DNA of 62,092 bases. Origin: Sphingopyxis sp. LC363 (lineage in GTDB: Bacteria > Pseudomonadota > Alphaproteobacteria > Sphingomonadales > Sphingomonadaceae). The stretch spans positions 1 through 62,092 of the forward strand of contig NZ_JNFC01000018.1 of NCBI RefSeq assembly GCF_000756385.1. The letters are read 5' to 3'. This document shows positions 16,572 through 25,142 of this stretch, piece after piece. The stretch's first letter is position 1. The number at the start of each line of letters is the position of its first letter. The notes under the pieces are model-generated. The model was not told where the DNA came from. It did no database searches and was given only the letters and a program-made list of their open reading frames with translations. The position numbers were made by a program, and so were the translations under genes.

Positions 16572-17945
16572 TCACTTCGACAAATCGCGCAGCAAGCTGT
16601 CCCAATGCGCGAGCGCGGGGGCGATCGCGTCGACGGGCACGCGCTCGTTGAGGCCGTGGGCGAAGCTGTCGCTCGCTTTCGAGAAGAGCCCCGCGACGCC
16701 GTAGCTCGGCACGCCCTGCGCGCGGAAATGATAGCTATCGGTCGCGCCCGCGCTCATCGACGGGATGATCGGCAGGCCGGGCGCGCGTGCGTGCACCGCC
16801 TTTTTCACCGCCGCCATCACATCGGGGCGCAGCGGCGAGGCATCGCTGGCGCTGGCGTCGGGATCGGTGTTCACCTTGACCGCGGGGTCGGCGATCACCT
16901 TTTCGAGCTCGGCGCGCACCGTTTCGACCGGCACGCCGGGAAAGATGCGGCAGTTGATGTTCGCGGTCGCGCGCTGGGGCAACGCATTTTCGGCGTGGCC
17001 GCCCTTGACCAAAGTCGGCACACAAGTGGTGCCGATCTGGCCGACATATTCGGGCTCGGCGCGGATCGTCGCGATCGCCGCGGCGTCGGCGGGGTTGGCG
17101 GCAAAGGCCTTCAACGCCGCGCCGATCTCGCCGCCGACCTGCTCGGCGACGATCGGCATACCGACTTTGGTCAGCTCATTCTGCTGCGGCGCGAAGCGAT
17201 AGGCACCGACCTTGGCGAGCGCGTTCGCGAGCTGGACGATCGCATTGACGTCCGAAGGGCGCGAGCTGTGGCCGCCGGGGTTGGTGACTTCGAGCGTGAA
17301 GTCGGCATAAGTCTTCTCGCCCGCCTGCAGCCCGTAATATTGCGGCTTGCCGTCCTCGGCGATCAGCCCGCCGCCGCCGTCGCCATTCAACGCGAATTCG
17401 GCATTCTTATATTTGGCCGCGAGCGCGCGCGTCGTCGTCATCGAGGTTTCCTCGTCGCCCGACAAAGCCAAGATGATCGACCGCTTCGGCTTGAAACCGT
17501 CCTTTTTCAGCTGCGCCATCGTCGCGACCATCATCGCGATGTCGAACTTGTTGTCTTCGGATCCGCGCCCGAAAATATAACCATCTTCCTCGACCGGCAC
17601 GAAGGGGTCGCGCGTCCAGTCCTTGGGGTCGGCCTCGACGACGTCCATATGGCCGAGCAGCACGATCGGCTTTTGTTTGGTCGTGCCGTGGAGCGTCGCG
17701 GCGAAGGTCGCGGTCTCGCCCATCGGGGTGATTTCGATATCGGCGTCGGCATAGCCCGCCGCCTTGAGCACGCCGGCGTAATAGGCCGCGAGTTCGGGCA
17801 CCTTGCCGCGGCCCTCGACGGTCGGGATCGCGACGCTGTCCTTGAGTATCTTTTTCGCCACCGCGGGGTCGGCGGGCTTGGCGTGGACGGGCGCGGCGGC
17901 GAGCAGGGCGGCGGCGAGGGCGAGCGGAGCGGTGAGGTTTCGCAT
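16572..17945 (-). CDS. Secreted M20/M25/M40 family metallopeptidase
   Basis: 457 aa. The N terminus is a signal peptide (LALAAALLAAAPVHA-K), so the enzyme is probably periplasmic. Family motifs are VLLGHMDVVEADPKDW (first zinc ligand and catalytic Asp), GRGSEDNKFDIAMM (bridging Asp) and LSGDEETSM (catalytic Glu pair); a dimerisation domain follows. It cleaves a C-terminal or dipeptide bond, or deacylates an amino acid; the exact substrate is unknown. It stands alone and convergent with tetR. Confidence 0.92.
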   Translation of the reverse strand: MRNLTAPLALAAALLAAAPVHAKPADPAVAKKILKDSVAIPTVEGRGKVPELAAYYAGVLKAAGYADADIEITPMGETATFAATLHGTTKQKPIVLLGHMDVVEADPKDWTRDPFVPVEEDGYIFGRGSEDNKFDIAMMVATMAQLKKDGFKPKRSIILALSGDEETSMTTTRALAAKYKNAEFALNGDGGGGLIAEDGKPQYYGLQAGEKTYADFTLEVTNPGGHSSRPSDVNAIVQLANALAKVGAYRFAPQQNELTKVGMPIVAEQVGGEIGAALKAFAANPADAAAIATIRAEPEYVGQIGTTCVPTLVKGGHAENALPQRATANINCRIFPGVPVETVRAELEKVIADPAVKVNTDPDASASDASPLRPDVMAAVKKAVHARAPGLPIIPSMSAGATDSYHFRAQGVPSYGVAGLFSKASDSFAHGLNERVPVDAIAPALAHWDSLLRDLSK

Positions 17946-17998
17946 GGGAGCGGACTATGGCGACCTTGGCGCGGATCGCAAGCGCGGTCAGAATGATT

Positions 17999-18067
17999 CG
18001 CGCAGAGGCCGCAGAGATCGCAGAGAGGAGAGCACCCCAACTCCGCGATCTCTGCGGCCTCTGCGCG
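17999..18067. repeat. 27-bp-arm inverted repeat upstream of the M20 gene
   Basis: Arms at 17999-18025 and 18041-18067 (core CGCAGAGGCCGCAGAGATCG and its complement) match at 26 of 27 positions around a 15-nt loop. It resembles the dispersed CTCTGCG-type intergenic repeats of sphingomonads and lies in host DNA just outside the mobile element. Confidence 0.75.
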
Positions 18068-18110
18068 AAATATTTAAAGGGCGGCTTTCGACCGGAAGTG
18101 GCCCTACTAT

Positions 18111-18151
18111 CATCGTCATCCCGGCGAACCCGAGGACACCTTTGTTATAAC
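18111..18151. other. attL: left host-element junction
   Basis: Host half CATCGTCATCCCGGCGAA (18111-18128), shared core GCGAA (18124-18128), then element arm CCCGAGG, ACACCT (18136-18141), TT, GTTATAAC (18144-18151). The arm is the mirror image of the arm in attR. The crossover falls inside the 3' end of the recombinase reading frame. Confidence 0.82.
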
Positions 18152-19750
18152 TCGGCGGTGACCGGGCTGCGGGTTGTCGTTCACAAAGTCAAGGATACCC
18201 GTGAGCGACCCATGGAGAGTGGCATGGACCTCCCCGCGCCTGTCGCCGGGATAAAGGACGATCTTGCCGACAAGCGAGCGTATATCGGATGAAGCATCGA
18301 GCAGCGTGTCGGGATCGCCAAGCGTCTCGGTGAGCCTCGCAACCTTGCGCTTATAGATTTCCGCAATGCCGGGATGCACGTCGGGAACGTCCTGCGGCGC
18401 TTCCGCGAGCCGCGCGCTGATCTCGACCCGCTCGCGTTCGAGTTCGGCCATGCGTGCCTTCATGGAGGGCTGATACAGCCCGTCCTCGATCGCGGCCATG
18501 ATGCCCGCAACCGCCTTGTCGACCTTCGCGAGCGCCCGCCGGTCGGCGTTGGCCTGTATCCGTCGCTCGCGGTTCTCGCGATTAATATGCGCAGCATAAG
18601 CCGCGACAGCAGCTTCGATCTTGTCAGCCGACACCAGCCGCTCGGCGATACCGGCAAGCGCACGGCGTTCGATTTCTTCACGCCGGATGGTCCGGCCGTT
18701 GGAACAGTTACGGCTGCGATGATGGCCGACACAGCCATAGCGATCACCGACGACGACAGCATAGGTTCCGCCACAAGTGCCGCATTCGAGCAGCCCGGAG
18801 AGCAGATAGGCTGGACGGCGCAGCCCTTGCGCGCTCCTCGACTGCGCCGCTTCCTTGACCAATGCGTAGCGCTCGGCAAGCATCTGCTGTTGGCGCTTGA
18901 CCGCTTCCCAGAGCGCATCGCTGACGATGCGAAGCTCGGGAACCGCATTCCTGATCCATTCGGATTCAGGATTGAGCCGGGTGACCTCCTTGCCGGTGTT
19001 CGGGTCTTTCACACTATGCTTGTGGTTCCAGACGCGCACACCGACATATAGCTCGTTGTTGAGGATGCCGGTTCCCCGGCGCACATCGCCGCGGATGCTC
19101 GTGTCGCGCCACGGCTTTCCTGCCGGGCCTGCGATGCCTTCGGCATTGAGGTCGCAGGCGATGGCGCGTGGGCTCCTGCCCGCCGCGAACTCGCGTAAGA
19201 TGCGTTCGACAATCAGCGCCTGGGCCGGATCGATCTCGCGTTCGCCACGCACCAGCTCGCCTTCGCAGTTCAGCCGCCGGACCATGCGATACCCATAGCC
19301 GACCGCTCCGGCAGAGAAGCCCTTCTCGACACGCCCGCGCAGACCGCGATGCGTCTTCTTTGCGAGGTCTTTCAGGAACAGCGCGTTCATCGTGCCCTTG
19401 AGCCCGACATGCAGCTCGGAGATTTCGCCTTCGGCAAGCGTGATGAGCGGCACGCGTGCGAACTGCAAATGCTTGTAGAAGGTCGCGACATCGGCCTGGT
19501 CGCGCGACACCCGGTCGAGCGCTTCGGCGAGCACGATGTCGAACTTCCCCGCCTGCGCATCGGCGAGCAGCTTCTGGACACCGGGTCGCAGGATCATGCT
19601 CGCGCCCGAGATGGCGGCATCCTCGAAACTCCCGACAATCTGCCATCCTTCGCGTTCAGCGCGCTCGCGGCAGATGCGCTGCTGGTCAGCGATCGACGCG
19701 GCATTTTGTTGGTCGGAGGAATAGCGGGCATAGAGCGCGGCGCGGATCAT
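18116..19750 (-). CDS. Large serine recombinase (site-specific integrase)
   Basis: About 544 aa from the second of two consecutive ATGs. The N-terminal resolvase domain has the catalytic serine in ALYARYSSDQQ and the conserved Arg region EALDRVSRDQADV. A recombinase domain (about 170-270) and a zinc ribbon (CGTCGG...CVGHHRSRNC) follow, then a coiled-coil-like C terminus, as usual for large serine integrases. It integrates the element at the host palindrome. The reading frame crosses attL: the last residues (SPG-stop) and the stop codon come from host DNA. In the circular form the same frame would continue through attP. Confidence 0.95.
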   Translation of the reverse strand: MIRAALYARYSSDQQNAASIADQQRICRERAEREGWQIVGSFEDAAISGASMILRPGVQKLLADAQAGKFDIVLAEALDRVSRDQADVATFYKHLQFARVPLITLAEGEISELHVGLKGTMNALFLKDLAKKTHRGLRGRVEKGFSAGAVGYGYRMVRRLNCEGELVRGEREIDPAQALIVERILREFAAGRSPRAIACDLNAEGIAGPAGKPWRDTSIRGDVRRGTGILNNELYVGVRVWNHKHSVKDPNTGKEVTRLNPESEWIRNAVPELRIVSDALWEAVKRQQQMLAERYALVKEAAQSRSAQGLRRPAYLLSGLLECGTCGGTYAVVVGDRYGCVGHHRSRNCSNGRTIRREEIERRALAGIAERLVSADKIEAAVAAYAAHINRENRERRIQANADRRALAKVDKAVAGIMAAIEDGLYQPSMKARMAELERERVEISARLAEAPQDVPDVHPGIAEIYKRKVARLTETLGDPDTLLDASSDIRSLVGKIVLYPGDRRGEVHATLHGSLTGILDFVNDNPQPGHRRVITKVSSGSPG

Positions 19751-19826
19751 CATGTCTTCCTTTCATGTGGCGGGACAAAGCCCCGCACAGCCGGTTAAGA
19801 CAGTGTCCTGTGCGAACACCCTATGG

Positions 19827-20033
19827 TCAATGCTTTGGCGCCTTCGGGTTTTTCGGTGCGACGTCATTGTCGTTGGCGGCTTTTCGGGCATTGATGTGCT
19901 CGCGCGCGATGTGTCGTCCGATCGCCTCTGCGATGCGCGTCAGGGCCGCGTCAACGGCGGCAGGAGCAAGTGCGGAAGAGTTGTCATTCGCGGCCGTGAG
20001 CGGCCGCGAACGCGGCGCTTCGTCCTTTTTCAT
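19827..20033 (-). CDS. Small hypothetical protein (68 aa) next to AlpA
   Basis: 68 aa with Asn/Asp-rich TAANDN and KAANDND motifs at both ends and a central amphipathic helix (AAVDAALTRIAEAIGRHIAREHI). No family recognised. It overlaps the AlpA stop by ATGA (20030-20033), so the two are translationally coupled and lie just upstream of the recombinase on the same strand. A role in controlling integration or excision is an inference from position. Confidence 0.65.
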   Translation of the reverse strand: MKKDEAPRSRPLTAANDNSSALAPAAVDAALTRIAEAIGRHIAREHINARKAANDNDVAPKNPKAPKH

Positions 20034-20257
20034 ACCGGCCCATCACCGATGGGCCGATTGTCATTCTCGGCGCGGTAGCCGGGCGGATCGGCGATCCACC
20101 GATTGATGGCCGACTCCCGCCACCCGGCACCGTGGACGCTGATACGCACCTGCTCCGGGAAGGTGCCTTCGGCGATTTTGCGGTAGAGGGTGGACCGGGA
20201 CAGTCCGGTGCGATTGAGAACGGTCGGTAGGCGGATGATCCTATCGGAGACGGGCAT
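20030..20257 (-). CDS. AlpA-family DNA-binding protein
   Basis: 75 aa winged-helix protein of the AlpA/MerR-like group. The motif RLPTVLNRTGLSRSTLYRKIAEGTFPEQVRIS followed by GWRESAINRWI is the family signature. AlpA proteins act as excisionase-like factors or activators of integrase genes. It sits in the order alpA, small gene, recombinase, all on the minus strand, consistent with control of excision. Confidence 0.9.
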   Translation of the reverse strand: MPVSDRIIRLPTVLNRTGLSRSTLYRKIAEGTFPEQVRISVHGAGWRESAINRWIADPPGYRAENDNRPIGDGPV

Positions 20258-20875
20258 GGCAATTACTCCATCGGCTGGCTTCGGTTGGGCTCCCCTGGGT
20301 ATAGAATTGGCGATCCGAACTAATCGCGCAAGAGTGCCAAAAATGGTGCCAACTGCCCTGTCGTGTCCTGTCGTTTCTTGTCGTTTCTTGTCGTTGCCCA
20401 GCGTGCGATATTTGGGCCGAAATTAATTTCCCATGCTGTCCCAGCGAAGACGTTTGGTGCCAAGATTGGCACCCTCCCGAGTAGCCCTAGACTGAAAGGG
20501 CCGATTCGACTCGGCCCTGTCTGTTGCGTGAAGCAATCTATTTTCGAGCAGAGATCGGCAGGTTTGCGCCTAAGCCTGCCGTTCCGGACGTATTCGCGCC
20601 AGACCCGAAAGCGGTCATTTGTCTTCTCGTTGACGAGTGGCGGCCTTGCCCTCACACTGCTCTTCTCGAGCCGCTTTAGAGCCGTGTTAGCAAGCCGATC
20701 TATTGCGCGTTGCGATGGCGCGTGAGCGGGACAATCGGCCACCAGTGGAGAGGACCGAGCTTTTCAATAACTTGAGCGGGGCCCAAGAAGTTCAGGACCA
20801 TTTTGGCAGGACTGCTGCGCAGTCGGTTTCTCTCACCACTTCCTTTTGCTAGCCTGCTTTGCTGAGGGGTGAGCC
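20258..20875. promoter_or_regulatory. Non-coding region with iteron-like repeats upstream of alpA and the Gabija-like genes
   Basis: No convincing gene. It holds four head-to-tail 10-bp repeats, (C/T)TGTCGT(T/G)(T/G)C, at 20358-20397; several GTGCCA units (20333, 20345), one pair forming the perfect palindrome GGTGCCA-AGAT-TGGCACC at 20456-20473; and a hairpin AGGGCCGA-TTCGAC-TCGGCCCT at 20497-20518. It separates divergent alpA and OLD nuclease genes, so it should carry both promoters. Repeats close to alpA are plausible binding sites for AlpA or a related factor. A 140-aa minus-strand frame here shows no family features. Confidence 0.55.
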
Positions 20876-22924
20876 GTGTACATTTCAGAGATAAAGATCG
20901 AGAATTTTCGGCCATTCGGCGCTGCGGAAAAGGCGTTCGTTTTGCCGCTAAACCCTGGCCTTACCGCGCTAATTGGCGAAAACGATGCGGGCAAGACCGC
21001 GGTCGTCGACGCGCTGCGGCTGGTATTGGGGACGCGCGATCATGACTTACTGCGCCTCGACCCGGTTGACTTTCACCAGGCCGCACCCGAGGCCGACCGC
21101 GCCGAGCAAATTTTGATCCGTCTGACATTCCGCGGGCTCACTGTTGCCGATCGCGGTGCCTTCGCAGAATATCTCACCTATGAGGGCGAGGGCGCGGCGG
21201 CCGAGACGGCGCTCATCGTCACCTGGATAGCCAAGCGCAATAGCAAGGAAGGAAGCTCGCGCCGGGTGCTGCCCCCCGAATGGCGCACCGGCGCCAAGGG
21301 CGACGGCCCTCTGCTCGATTTTGGGGCGCGCTCGCTGCTCACCGCGACATATTTAAGGCCGCTGCGCGATGCCGAGCGTGCCATGAGCGCGGGCCGGGGC
21401 TCGCGGCTTTCGCAGATCCTTCAGCATACGAAGGAAATTCGCGAGACGGGCGAAGCGTTTGACCGTGACGCCAACCCGCCCGTCGACCCTGCAGCGCTCA
21501 GTGTCCTGGGGCTAGGCGACTATTCGAGCCATTTGTTCGGCGAAAACGCGGGGATCAAACAAGCACGCAAGCGGCTCAACGAAGACTATCTCGCGCCGCT
21601 CTCATTTGCGAATGACCTGCTGCTCGCGCGGATAGGGATCGCCGGCGGACAAGAAGATAATCTGCGACTTCGCCAGCTCCTCGAAAAGTTCGAACTTGCC
21701 TTGACGGCCTCCGCCGACGCCGACAGCGCGCACAGCCGCGGTCTTGGATCGAACAACCTTTTGTTCATGGCCTGCGAATTACTGTTGCTCGCTGCCGAGA
21801 GCGATGGCTTTCCGTTGCTGCTGATCGAGGAGCCTGAGGCGCATCTTCATCCGCAACGACAACTTCGCCTGATGTCCTTTCTTCAACAGCAGGCCGAAAA
21901 GCAGCGCGCGGATGGACAGCGAATCCAGATCATCGTGACGACCCATAGCCCGAACCTCGCTTCCGACCTCCGCCTCGACAATCTTGTGCTCATCGAAGGC
22001 GCGCGCGCCTTTCCGCTGGGGCATGGCAAGACCAAACTCAGCAAGTCCGACTATCGCTTTCTCGAACGCTTCCTCGACGTGACCAAGGCGAACCTGTTCT
22101 TTGCACGCGCGGTGCTGATCGTGGAAGGCGATGCCGAGACGATTCTGCTCCCGGTGATCGCAAAGTTGCTCGACCGCGACCTCCACCGGCATGGAGTTTC
22201 GCTCGTCAATGTGGGAGGCGTCGGCCTCGGCCGTTACGCGCGCATCTTCATGCGGTCTGACCCCGAAACGGACGGGGTAATCAACATCCCTGTCGCCTGC
22301 GTTACCGACATGGACGTGATGCCCGACATGGCGCCGTGGATCATCGGCAAGCTCGAGCCGGGCCTGCCCGTGCCCACCATACCACCTTCCCGCCGGCAAT
22401 GGCGACGCAAGGCCGATTTTCCGGGCGCCGGACTGGACGTGCGCCGCACAGCGCGCCGCGAAAAAGCCTCGGAACAGCGCGTTGAAACTTTCGTCTCCGA
22501 CGAGTGGACGCTCGAATATGATCTCGCCTTCCACGGCCTCGGCAAGTTGGTGTGGCGTGCGGCGGCGCTGGCGCTCGCCGACGACCAATTGAATGCCGGC
22601 ACCGCGGTGAAGGCCGATGTGATCGGCGCGGCTGATGCCGCCTACGGTGCGCTCGCGGGAGCCGGGCACGATCAACCGACGCTCAGCTCGCATATTTACG
22701 CTCAATTCGAGGTCGAAAAAGCGTCGAAGGCGATTGCCGCGCAATATCTTGCCGAGATACTCGAGGACGCGTTCAAGGCCGGCGCTCTGAATGCGGGCGC
22801 GCTGCGCGCGCTGCTGCCGCCCTATGCCGTGGCGGCGATCGCGCATGTCACCGTGCCATTCGACGACGCCGGCGGCGCGGCTGCCGCAGGCGGGGTCCCT
22901 GCCGACCCGATCGCGGCGGGCTGA
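20876..22924 (+). CDS. OLD-family ATP-dependent endonuclease (GajA-like)
   Basis: 682 aa from a GTG start preceded by GAGGGGTGAG. N-terminal ABC-type ATPase: Walker A GENDAGKTAVVDAL near residue 35, Walker B LLLIEEPEAHLHPQ near 320. C-terminal TOPRIM nuclease: LIVEGDAETILLPV near 415 and VTDMDVMPD near 475. This plus the UvrD-like helicase next door is the two-gene layout of Gabija (GajA and GajB), in which GajA nicks DNA when nucleotides are depleted. It is longer than the characterised GajA (about 580 aa), with extra sequence after the TOPRIM DxD, so it is a divergent relative. Confidence 0.85.
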   Translation: MYISEIKIENFRPFGAAEKAFVLPLNPGLTALIGENDAGKTAVVDALRLVLGTRDHDLLRLDPVDFHQAAPEADRAEQILIRLTFRGLTVADRGAFAEYLTYEGEGAAAETALIVTWIAKRNSKEGSSRRVLPPEWRTGAKGDGPLLDFGARSLLTATYLRPLRDAERAMSAGRGSRLSQILQHTKEIRETGEAFDRDANPPVDPAALSVLGLGDYSSHLFGENAGIKQARKRLNEDYLAPLSFANDLLLARIGIAGGQEDNLRLRQLLEKFELALTASADADSAHSRGLGSNNLLFMACELLLLAAESDGFPLLLIEEPEAHLHPQRQLRLMSFLQQQAEKQRADGQRIQIIVTTHSPNLASDLRLDNLVLIEGARAFPLGHGKTKLSKSDYRFLERFLDVTKANLFFARAVLIVEGDAETILLPVIAKLLDRDLHRHGVSLVNVGGVGLGRYARIFMRSDPETDGVINIPVACVTDMDVMPDMAPWIIGKLEPGLPVPTIPPSRRQWRRKADFPGAGLDVRRTARREKASEQRVETFVSDEWTLEYDLAFHGLGKLVWRAAALALADDQLNAGTAVKADVIGAADAAYGALAGAGHDQPTLSSHIYAQFEVEKASKAIAAQYLAEILEDAFKAGALNAGALRALLPPYAVAAIAHVTVPFDDAGGAAAAGGVPADPIAAG

Positions 22925-22928
22925 ACGC

Positions 22929-24932
22929 ATGTTCGACGATTTGATCCGCGAGCAGGATGTGCCTTGGGCCGCCAGCCTGATGGGACTGGGCCCCAACGGA
23001 TTCGCACCGGTGGATGGCGACGAAAGCCGCTTCCAGGCAATGCGGAGGCTCGATAGCGTCGATTTTGAGGCGTGCCCCGGCAGCGGCAAGACCACACTCC
23101 TCGTCGCCAAGCTTGCCGTGCTGGCCGTGCGATGGCCACATCGGAAGCAGGGCATTTGCGTTCTGTCGCACACAAACGCGGCGCGCAACGAGATTGGGAC
23201 GAAACTTGGCAACTCGGCGGCGGGGCTTGCACTGATGCGGTATCCGCATTTCGTCGGGACGATCCATTCCTTTGTGAATGAATATTTGGCGCTGCCGTGG
23301 CTCAGATCAAATGGACTCAACGTCCGCTGCATCGATACGCAGATCGCGCTCGCGAAGCGTTGGTACGAATTGCCGTACACAACGCGCATCGCGCTGGAGC
23401 GAAGCCACCTGACGCCGGCTGCGATGGCCTATGACGGTCCTGACTATACCGGCGGCAAGGTCGGCAAGTTCGGGCCTCACACACCGACGGGCCAGCTCAT
23501 AATCGCGGCCCGCCGCAAGTTTAGCGAGCAGGGCTATTTCTGCTTCGACGAAATGTTCGTCTGGGCCAATGACCTGCTCGACCGGCGACCTGAGGCAGCC
23601 CATGATTTGCGCCAGCGCTTCCCGCTAGTCTTCATCGACGAAGCCCAGGATAACAGTGAAGAGCAGTCGGCGCTGCTGCACCGCATCTTCTGTGCGGGCG
23701 ACGGACCGGTGCGCCGGCAGCGCTTCGGCGATTCAAACCAGGCGATTTATGCAAAGCCGGGCCTCGCCGGCGCCGAGACCGATCCATTTCCCGGCGCCGC
23801 CGTCCACCCCTTGCCGCGCAGCTATCGTTTCAGCCAAAGCCTTGCCGACGAGGTGAAGGGCTTCGGCGTCACGCCGCAGGCGCTTGTCGGCGCCGGTCCG
23901 CCGCCACACATCGCAGCCGAGCCGAAAATGCCTGCGATATTCCTGTTCGACGACGCATCGGTGCAGTCGGTCCTTCCGAAATTCGGTGCGCATCTCGTCG
24001 CATCGTTCGACGCGGCAGCACTCGCGGCCGGCACATTTACTGCGGTCGCCGGGGTGCACGAACTCGATCAAAATGGCCGCGTGCCCCACGCGATGGGGCA
24101 TTATGTCCCGAGCTATGATCCAAGCTGCGCGCGGCGGGAAACGGCGCCGGATCGCTTCGCCCAATATCTCGCGCGAGCGCGCTTCGAGACGGCGGGCTCA
24201 GGAAACACCGAACGGCTGATCAACGCGGCTGCGGCGGCGCTGCTAGCAGCGAGCGAACTTGCTGGGGGAACGCATGGCAGGATTGCTCGAAAATCCCCGC
24301 ATCGCCGGATGCTCGACTATCTCGCCGATAGCGATGCTCGCGCCCATTACCTCGCGTTTCTGGAGTTGATCCTATCCGGTCGCGGCGAATTCGCCTCCCC
24401 CGACTGGGAGGTTAATGGGCTTCCCCTCGCGGTGGAGATTGTCAAGGTTCTGAGCGGCACTGCAGCGCTTGGCGCCGCCGCCAATGCCTTCCTCGCCTGG
24501 CCGCCCGTACCGGCTCAAACGGACCAAGAGGCGATATTTGCGCGCACCGACAATCTCTTCGCTTACCCTAGCGAAGCGCCGGAGGTACATATACGCCTAG
24601 GCTCGATCCACTCGGTGAAAGGCGAGACGCATACCGCTACGCTCGTCCTCGACAGCTATTATTATAATCATCACCTGAGCGAGCTCAAGCCTTGGTTGCT
24701 GGGTGCGAAGGCGGGCGGATCGATGGTGAACAACCGCGGCCGGCAGGTGTTCGAGGGCTCGCGTACCCTGGGGCGGCTGAAACTCCATTATGTGGCGATG
24801 ACCCGTCCAACGCATCTTCTGTGTGTCGCGATGCGCAAGGATGTCTTTGACGCAGGGGAGCTCGATATTTTGACGGGTCGCGGCTGGGAGGTCATAGACT
24901 GTTGTGCCGCCGCGGAGCCGGCGGAGCCCTAG
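22929..24932 (+). CDS. UvrD/PcrA-like helicase (GajB-like)
   Basis: 667 aa from the ATG at 22929, 4 bp after the OLD gene. Superfamily 1 motifs occur in order: Walker A FEACPGSGKTTLLVAKL near residue 50, motif Ia LSHTNAARNEI, Walker B VFIDEAQDNSEEQ near 235, RFGDSNQAIY, SIHSVKGETHTATLV near 560 and YVAMTRPTHLLCVA near 620. In Gabija the GajB helicase senses DNA ends or activates GajA. The pair is co-directional and probably one operon. It is larger than typical GajB (about 500 aa). Confidence 0.85.
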   Translation: MFDDLIREQDVPWAASLMGLGPNGFAPVDGDESRFQAMRRLDSVDFEACPGSGKTTLLVAKLAVLAVRWPHRKQGICVLSHTNAARNEIGTKLGNSAAGLALMRYPHFVGTIHSFVNEYLALPWLRSNGLNVRCIDTQIALAKRWYELPYTTRIALERSHLTPAAMAYDGPDYTGGKVGKFGPHTPTGQLIIAARRKFSEQGYFCFDEMFVWANDLLDRRPEAAHDLRQRFPLVFIDEAQDNSEEQSALLHRIFCAGDGPVRRQRFGDSNQAIYAKPGLAGAETDPFPGAAVHPLPRSYRFSQSLADEVKGFGVTPQALVGAGPPPHIAAEPKMPAIFLFDDASVQSVLPKFGAHLVASFDAAALAAGTFTAVAGVHELDQNGRVPHAMGHYVPSYDPSCARRETAPDRFAQYLARARFETAGSGNTERLINAAAAALLAASELAGGTHGRIARKSPHRRMLDYLADSDARAHYLAFLELILSGRGEFASPDWEVNGLPLAVEIVKVLSGTAALGAAANAFLAWPPVPAQTDQEAIFARTDNLFAYPSEAPEVHIRLGSIHSVKGETHTATLVLDSYYYNHHLSELKPWLLGAKAGGSMVNNRGRQVFEGSRTLGRLKLHYVAMTRPTHLLCVAMRKDVFDAGELDILTGRGWEVIDCCAAAEPAEP

Positions 24933-25142
24933 CTAGCTCTTCGCCCTACGCGCGCGTTCAAATATGTCGACGATGTGTTCACCTGCGTACCGCAACCGCC
25001 GCCGGGCGTTTGCCATCGGACCTCACCGGTGACTTGGCTGGGCAAAAGTCTTGAGGCATGGCTTAGCGTAGCCATCCGGTTCTGGAATGACAGCTAATGC
25101 GTCCCGCTTAAGATGCGGCCAAGAAGAGTCGGGCGCAGGAGG

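Noticed and set aside
20358..20397. Possible CRISPR array
   Set aside because: The 10-bp units are directly adjacent with no spacers and there are no cas genes.
20497..20518. Possible tRNA T-arm (GATTCGACTC) as an attachment site
   Set aside because: No acceptor, D or anticodon arms fit around it; the stem is longer than a T-arm. It is reported only as a hairpin.
20320..20742. 140-aa minus-strand open frame between alpA and the nuclease gene
   Set aside because: No recognisable domain, odd composition and it spans the repeat region, so it is probably not coding.
20876..24932. PARIS-type reading of the OLD/helicase pair
   Set aside because: PARIS pairs an AAA15 ATPase with a small TOPRIM protein; here ATPase and TOPRIM are in one chain and the partner is a UvrD helicase.
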